From Paenibacillus algorifonticola (GTDB lineage: Bacteria > Bacillota > Bacilli > Paenibacillales > Paenibacillaceae), in contig NZ_LAQO01000051.1 of the NCBI RefSeq assembly GCF_000971975.1, positions 1-54,207 of the forward strand: a stretch of 54,207 nt of DNA. Reading direction: 5' to 3'. Of this stretch, positions 49,785 to 54,207 are shown piece by piece. Both the position numbers and the translations under genes were made by a program. How positions within the stretch are numbered: the stretch's first letter is position 1; each line of letters starts with the position of its first letter. The notes beneath the pieces were generated by a model. That model did no database searches, was not told where the DNA came from, and saw only the letters and a program-made list of their open reading frames with translations.

Positions 49785-50228
49785 CTAAAACAATAAATTA
49801 ATCAGCATGCCACGCACTTCACCGATTCGGGCTAACAATTCAATACGCCCTTCTTCGGTTTCCAGCAGCTCTTCCGCCATGTTAACGAGCTCTGCATCAA
49901 TCTCGTCAAGCAGCTTATAGCGCTTCGTACGGCCTCTGCGGTCAAAGCCCCTAAGCTCTTTAAGCCCGATGCCGCGCCTAACGGTATCCTCCAGAAACTT
50001 CTTGACCATCTGGCGGTAAAGCTTTAATTCCCGCACCGTCATCACTCTGGATAAGTGGTCACCCTGCCTATGAATGTCCTGCAGCTTCTGCTGAAGCTGC
50101 TCTTGTGTCCGCTGCGCTTCCTGCTGAACCATAACATCGCCGAAGCTTTTCATCTGCGGCTGCTTGGAAGCTAGGTCGTTACTGGCGCGATTCGCCCCAA
50201 GCGGACGAAAGCCTGGATCAATTTTCAT
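49785..50228 (-). CDS. yaaR: Conserved protein YaaR (DUF327)
   Basis: A 147-residue conserved, mostly helical protein of unknown function, matching YaaR (HLSRVMTVRELKLYRQMVKKFLEDTVRRGIGLKE). It is charged, with no signal or membrane span. The gene starts 16 bases after darA and sits in the tmk-darA-yaaR-holB order of Bacillus. The ribosome binding site is weak. Confidence 0.9.
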   Translation of the reverse strand: MKIDPGFRPLGANRASNDLASKQPQMKSFGDVMVQQEAQRTQEQLQQKLQDIHRQGDHLSRVMTVRELKLYRQMVKKFLEDTVRRGIGLKELRGFDRRGRTKRYKLLDEIDAELVNMAEELLETEEGRIELLARIGEVRGMLINLLF

Positions 50229-50244
50229 CCGTTATCACGTCCAA

Positions 50245-50574
50245 TCAGAAATGTTCAAAGCGTTCTACCGGAACGACGAATACAGCAGCGCCACCAACTT
50301 GTACTTCTACCGGGAAAGGAATATAAGAATCCGTTGAGCCGCCGATTGGCGATACAGGCGTAACTAGTTGATCTCGCACTTTGCAGTTGGTTTTAATCAC
50401 TTGAAGCACTTCATGTACACGCTCGTCTTCAATGCCGATCATAAACGTTGTATTGCCAGCGCGCAGGAAGCCGCCCGTACTTGCCAGCTTCGTTGCCCGA
50501 AATCCTTCTGTCACAAGCGCATTTGACAAGCGGTTGCTATCCTTATCCTGAATAATCGCAATGACTAATTTCAT
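50245..50574 (-). CDS. darA: c-di-AMP receptor DarA (YaaQ, PII-like)
   Basis: A 109-residue PII-like trimeric protein that binds c-di-AMP (MKLVIAIIQDKDSNRLSNALVTEGFRATKLASTGGFLRAGNTTFMIG; the T- and B-loop region carries the ligand residues). Downstream targets are unknown. GGGAGG fixes the ATG at 50574. A c-di-AMP riboswitch controls yabE in the same window. Confidence 0.94.
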   Translation of the reverse strand: MKLVIAIIQDKDSNRLSNALVTEGFRATKLASTGGFLRAGNTTFMIGIEDERVHEVLQVIKTNCKVRDQLVTPVSPIGGSTDSYIPFPVEVQVGGAAVFVVPVERFEHF

Positions 50575-50642
50575 CCTGATTCCTCCCATTATTCATTATT
50601 GTTTAAACGCAAACTTCAACCGTGTTTTATTTCCAATTAACG

Positions 50643-51269
50643 CTAGATCCGGCTTTCTATTGCGGCCAAAACATCTTTCAGCACAATATCCAGCTCCTGA
50701 TTCGCATCGACACGGACCAATCGTTCAGGAAATTTCTCCAGCAATATAAAATAACCTTCCCTTACTCGCTCGTGAAAAGCGATCTCCTCCAAATCAAGCC
50801 GATTAATCTCACGATCATCCGATTGTCCGATACGGGCAAGACCTACCTCCGGCGTCACATCCATGTAGATAGTGAGCTGCGGCATCGCATCTTCAATCGC
50901 AAACTGATTAATCGACCATACCTCTTCCATGCCAAGTCCACGCGCATGTCCTTGATAAGCTAGGCTGCTATCCACGAAACGGTCGCAAATGACAAGCTGA
51001 CCTGCTTCCAATGCCGGCATGACCTTCTCTACAAGATGCTGTCGTCTTGAAGCCGCATACAAGAGTGCTTCTGTCCTAGCATCCATTGCAGTATGGTTCC
51101 GATCCAATATAACCGACCTGATTTTCTCCGCAATAGGGATGCCTCCCGGCTCCCGAGTGGTCAACACCGCTTTGCCCTGCTGCTGCATCTTATGCGCAAG
51201 CTGTTCAATCAGTGTAGTTTTCCCCGCTCCTTCGCCGCCTTCTATTGTAATAAAAATACCCTTATTCAA
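50643..51269 (-). CDS. tmk: Thymidylate kinase
   Basis: Phosphorylates dTMP to dTDP. 208 residues: P-loop EGGEGAGKTT, TREPGG, CDRFVDSSLAYQG (DR motif) and the lid region GQSDDREINRL. TTG start with TTAGGAG upstream. It is followed by darA with about 70 bases between. Confidence 0.96.
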   Translation of the reverse strand: MNKGIFITIEGGEGAGKTTLIEQLAHKMQQQGKAVLTTREPGGIPIAEKIRSVILDRNHTAMDARTEALLYAASRRQHLVEKVMPALEAGQLVICDRFVDSSLAYQGHARGLGMEEVWSINQFAIEDAMPQLTIYMDVTPEVGLARIGQSDDREINRLDLEEIAFHERVREGYFILLEKFPERLVRVDANQELDIVLKDVLAAIESRI

Positions 51270-51377
51270 CGGTTTGTAACTCCTAATCTATGAAACTGAA
51301 TTTTTCAGCGAAATGCTTACTTCCATTTTAACAAAGCGACTTTCCCTTGTATACGAGCTTTTGCCGCTTACTCATAT

Positions 51378-52907
51378 TTATTCCACTATCGCAATGGATT
51401 GCATAGCTGGATCTTCCGCACCTTGGAACTTCGCTCCACTGCTTGCAAGCTCCTTTATATAGTCCAGCATTTCCATAGTCAGCAGCTCTCCCGGATATAC
51501 AATTGGTATGCCTGGTGGATAAGGAACGACCATCTCTCCCGCTTTACGATTCACTGCGTCTGCCAGATTTACCCTAATAACGGTCCCTTTACTCACTCGC
51601 GAAAATGTAATAGGCTCTACCGATTCTGGCAAGAACATAGAATAACCAGCACTTGCAAGCGGTTGTTCAGCTATTACCCGTCCCATAGATGCGATAATCA
51701 CCTCCACCGCCTGACAAGCTTGAATGAGACGATCTACATCTACAAGCTGAATGCCTATTCCAAACAAAAGCACGACATGGCGCATATCCGCCATCTCTGC
51801 CCAGCAGCCCTGTTGTTCCAGCAGCTTCAATATTTCAAAACCGCTTAATGCCCCCGTTCGATCCCATAATACAATTCGCAACGGATCTAATTGATTGTAA
51901 GCAGGCAATACGGGTAGCCTATCATCGTTCGGCTTCAATATCTCGATTGCCGAACAACATTCTTCTATCTCCTTACGCAAATATGCCGTAGCAGCTAGAG
52001 CATCTTCAAACCATTCAACTCCTGCTGCCTCTATCATTGCACGGGAAATATCGAGCGAGGCCATAATTGGAAAGGATGGGCTTGAGCTTTGGATCGTCGC
52101 TAAAGCTTCCCTTAATGCGGATCGGTTAAGAAGCTCCCCCTGTACGTGAAGCATCGCTCCCATCGTCAGTGCAGTGAGCGTTTTATGGGTAGACTGCACT
52201 ACGGCATCTGCTCCTGCTGCTATCGCTGAGCCTGGCAGCTCGGGATGCAAGCCATAATGAGCGCCATGCGCCTCATCGACAAGCAGCAGCATACCGCTCT
52301 GATGAATCGCTTCAGCATACTGTCGTAGGTTAACGCTCATCCCATAGTAATTCGGATTATTGAGAAATACAGCTTTCGCCTGCGGATATAAATACATCGT
52401 CATCTGCACCTGCGCAAGGGAAGGCTGCGTCGCGATTCCGGTATGTTCATCTATTTGCGGCATTATAAATACCGCCCTGGCACCCGCCAGCTTCAAACCA
52501 TTAATGACCGACTTATGGACGTTGCGTTGTACGAGAATGTAATCACCAGGCTCACAGACAGCCAGCAGCATAGCTAAATTGCCAGAAGTGCTTCCTCCCA
52601 CGAGAAAAAAGCTCTCCTCCGCGCCAAAGCAGCGAGCTGCTAAGCCCTGCGCTTCGGCAATTGCACCCTCCGGATGATGCAAATCATCCGTAGCGGACAG
52701 TTCCGTCACATCCAGCTTCATAATCGCTGCAAAAGCCTCTTTCATTTCTTTTATAAAATCGGACTCCAGTCCTTCACCTTCCCGCTCAGCCTTATCCACT
52801 CCAAACGCCTGACCGTAACGATGACCAGGTACGTGGAAACTCACAGGCTTCGAATCTGCATGTTTAAGCAGCATTTCATATAGTGGAGCATGTACATGTT
52901 GCATCAA
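51378..52907 (-). CDS. yaaO: Orn/Lys/Arg-decarboxylase family protein YaaO
   Basis: A 509-residue PLP-dependent enzyme, short form of the Orn/Lys/Arg decarboxylase group 1 family. The PLP lysine is in VVQSTHKTLTALT, with LLVDEAHGAHYG and FFLVGGSTSGNLA upstream. Its homologues decarboxylate arginine or lysine in polyamine synthesis; the substrate here is not decided by sequence alone. The start is TTG or the ATG that follows it, after AAAGGA. It lies between gin and tmk as in Bacillus; a repeat copy is upstream. Confidence 0.92.
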   Translation of the reverse strand: MMQHVHAPLYEMLLKHADSKPVSFHVPGHRYGQAFGVDKAEREGEGLESDFIKEMKEAFAAIMKLDVTELSATDDLHHPEGAIAEAQGLAARCFGAEESFFLVGGSTSGNLAMLLAVCEPGDYILVQRNVHKSVINGLKLAGARAVFIMPQIDEHTGIATQPSLAQVQMTMYLYPQAKAVFLNNPNYYGMSVNLRQYAEAIHQSGMLLLVDEAHGAHYGLHPELPGSAIAAGADAVVQSTHKTLTALTMGAMLHVQGELLNRSALREALATIQSSSPSFPIMASLDISRAMIEAAGVEWFEDALAATAYLRKEIEECCSAIEILKPNDDRLPVLPAYNQLDPLRIVLWDRTGALSGFEILKLLEQQGCWAEMADMRHVVLLFGIGIQLVDVDRLIQACQAVEVIIASMGRVIAEQPLASAGYSMFLPESVEPITFSRVSKGTVIRVNLADAVNRKAGEMVVPYPPGIPIVYPGELLTMEMLDYIKELASSGAKFQGAEDPAMQSIAIVE

Positions 52908-52957
52908 AGAGAGCCGTTCCTTTCGCTATAAACTTAAATCTATTTTAAAGAATTTGA

Positions 52958-53062
52958 ACAAGCGTAAACGGCTATCGCCGTCCTCTGGCGGCAAAGCTTC
53001 CGTTTCGAGGGTGAAATATAAGCCGATTATAAGGGTGAAACTTATAAATGCTTATATTTTAA
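52958..53062. repeat. Two-hairpin interspersed repeat, copy E
   Basis: GTAAACG (52964-52970) / CGTTT (53001-53005) around GCCGTCCTCTGGCGGC; hairpin 2 is GAAATATAAG (53013-53022) / CTTATATTT (53051-53059) with inner TTATAAG/CTTATAA (53027-53047). Subtype of copy B. It is placed between gin and yaaO. Confidence 0.85.
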
Positions 53063-53094
53063 GAAAAAGAGCGAATTCTATAGTTAGAGTTCGC

Positions 53095-53286
53095 TCAAGC
53101 GTTTTTTTCAACGAAGATTTGCTTCATCTGATGGATAAAGAACGGATATTTAGCATCTTTAACGTCGGTTTGTACCATTTCTATTTCGCATGATTGGCAT
53201 ATAAATTCAGTAACGATGCGAATTCCTTCACCTTCGGCTTTATGCTCACCGCATATAATACAATGAAGCTGATGATTTTCAAGCAT
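53095..53286 (-). CDS. gin: Sigma-G inhibitor Gin (CsfB)
   Basis: A 63-residue zinc protein with two CxxC pairs (CIIC near 9-12 and CQSC) matching Gin/CsfB, which binds sigma-G and sigma-E to keep them inactive at the wrong time in sporulation. The ATG at 53286 (MLENHQLHC) fits the family length; AAAGGCGGGAA lies upstream. A sigma-F-like promoter is present. Location next to yaaO and the 5S end agrees with Bacillus. Confidence 0.9.
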   Translation of the reverse strand: MLENHQLHCIICGEHKAEGEGIRIVTEFICQSCEIEMVQTDVKDAKYPFFIHQMKQIFVEKNA

Positions 53287-53322
53287 TCGATTCCCGCCTT
53301 TCATTCCAACTCTATAGCTATT

Positions 53323-53351
53323 ATTATGGCATATATTCTAGCTTTTTAAAC
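53323..53351 (-). promoter_or_regulatory. Possible sigma-F promoter of gin
   Basis: GTTTA, 15 bases, TGCCATAAT on the minus strand; compare sigma-F GYWTA and GGNNANANT, one base off in the -10. Bacillus csfB is sigma-F dependent. Confidence 0.4.
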
Positions 53352-53503
53352 TTGTTTCATAGCCCATTTCAAATATTTATATATCGTATGCCGCCTGAGC
53401 CCAGATGGTGAATACAAAAATAACCGTGTGCTATCGCGGGAAAGCTCTAATTAACCGATATATATAGGATAGGCTTGAACGTTATGGAAGGGATGTTAGA
53501 AAG

Positions 53504-54034
53504 ATGCGTCAATCACTATCTGAGCAGCAAGCTGCAACGATTTATCAATACCAGCTCGTCAAACGCAAAGTCATTAGGCCCGAACTTGTCCAAAGCCATA
53601 TCATTATTGCAGTTATTTTCGTGGCTTTTCAACTTCTTATGTATGGAAGGGATGGACTTTTCAGCTGGTTGTTCGGCTTTGCTGTCATTCAAGTCATTCA
53701 CCTGATTATATTGCTGCTAACCTTTATTCGAGTAGAGGAGGCAGCTGATCGCCGCTGGGTATGGGGCATTACACCACCTTGGTTCGGCTTTAAGCCTGCA
53801 AATGATATTAAGCTCCAGCTTTTCCGCCGCGTACACCGCCAGTTGTTCTGGATTGGCCTTTGCGGAACAGGCATCTTGTATCCTTGGATTTCGGAATCGC
53901 TTATGATCAGCATCATCTGTTGGCATCTGTGGCTAATCGTTCCGCGCCTCCTTTTATCCGTTACCTTCCGCAAACAAAAAAAAGAAGGCATTCTCCGTCT
54001 AGGAAAATACGAAGCCTCGTACTACCATCGTTGA
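53504..54034 (+). CDS. Hypothetical membrane protein
   Basis: A 176-residue protein with about four hydrophobic segments (near 33-50, 55-75, 110-128 and 132-152) and basic termini. I do not recognise the family. GAAGGGATG precedes the ATG. It runs on the plus strand, convergent with the rRNA operon and divergent from gin, and is closed by a bidirectional terminator. Confidence 0.7.
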   Translation: MRQSLSEQQAATIYQYQLVKRKVIRPELVQSHIIIAVIFVAFQLLMYGRDGLFSWLFGFAVIQVIHLIILLLTFIRVEEAADRRWVWGITPPWFGFKPANDIKLQLFRRVHRQLFWIGLCGTGILYPWISESLMISIICWHLWLIVPRLLLSVTFRKQKKEGILRLGKYEASYYHR

Positions 54035-54077
54035 CTTGCTATTCCATAGGGAAATTAAATCTATTATCATGCAAAAG

Positions 54078-54112
54078 AAGGTGTTCCTCCATTGATGGCC
54101 GAGGAACACCTT
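54078..54112. terminator. Terminator after the last plus-strand gene
   Basis: AAGGTGTTCCTC / GAGGAACACCTT, 12-base perfect arms with an 11-base loop, between convergent transcripts. Confidence 0.8.
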
Positions 54113-54133
54113 TACTTATTATGATTTAAAAAC

Positions 54134-54165
54134 AAAACAAAAAACCTGCCGCAAACTGCGGCAGG
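54134..54165 (-). terminator. rRNA operon terminator
   Basis: CCTGCCGC / GCGGCAGG with a 5-base loop, followed on the minus strand by TTTTTTGTTTTGTTTTT, just past the 5S 3-prime end. Confidence 0.85.
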
Positions 54166-54173
54166 CTTCTCGT

Positions 54174-54207
54174 GCTTGGCGACGTCCTACTCTCCCAGGA
54201 CCCTGCG
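54174..54207 (-). rRNA. rrf: 5S ribosomal RNA, 3-prime end (partial)
   Basis: On the minus strand the last 34 bases read CGCAGGGTCCTGGGAGAGTA then GGACGTCGCCAAGC, the conserved end of Bacillota 5S rRNA. The gene is cut by the window edge. An rRNA operon therefore lies to the right, transcribed leftward. Confidence 0.92.

Noticed and set aside
52954..53193. Plus-strand ORF starting MNKRKRLSPSSGG
   Set aside because: It is translated repeat copy E running into the antisense of gin.

Overview
The window is chromosomal DNA from an endospore-forming Bacillota bacterium, most likely a Paenibacillus or close relative. From about 17.9 kb to the right end it carries the sporulation and housekeeping cluster that lies near oriC in Bacillus, read here on the minus strand. 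The order from right to left is 5S rRNA, gin, yaaO, tmk, darA, yaaR, holB, yaaT, yabA, yabB, rsmI, abrB, tatD, yabE, rnmV, ksgA, yabG, veg, sspF, ispE, purR, ridA, spoVG, glmU, ctc, pth, fin, mfd, prsA. A parS-like site and the sporulation genes (gin, fin, spoVG, yabG, sspF) fit an origin-proximal position in a spore former.

Left part (1-17.9 kb) is accessory. An SPFH-domain protein is paired with a ribbon-helix-helix protein. A guanidine-I (ykkC) riboswitch with its terminator precedes a binding protein and permease that lack an ATPase gene. A secreted type II asparaginase follows, then a TetR regulator with twin operator-like sites next to a dehydrogenase/alpha-beta hydrolase fusion, and a solitary FecCD-type permease. 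The complete urea transporter urtABCDE has a full GlnR/TnrA box over its -35 and PurR-box-like sites in its leader. A MATE exporter is divergent from an AraC regulator. Guanidine, urea and asparagine uptake or use all point to nitrogen scavenging.

Middle (24.2-32.1 kb) is an insertion relative to the Bacillus order, between ctc and pth. It holds a GbsR-type regulator, a Ugp-like ABC importer, a HAD phosphatase, an SMR transporter, a metallophosphoesterase, a WG-repeat exoprotein and a small orphan protein.

Right part (32.2-54.2 kb) is the conserved cluster. Its regulatory sites match the expected sporulation sigma factors: sigma-H before spoVG, sigma-G before sspF, a sigma-K-like site before yabG, a sigma-F-like site before gin, and tandem Spo0A boxes at abrB. 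A ydaO-type c-di-AMP riboswitch precedes yabE, and the c-di-AMP receptor gene darA is about 8 kb away.

The most unusual item is a family of ~100-nt intergenic repeats, each folding into two stem-loops. There are five copies plus a fragment (22.75-22.97, 34.53, 43.69 and 52.96 kb), all in one orientation, and one of them supplies the last codons and stop of the neighbouring gene.
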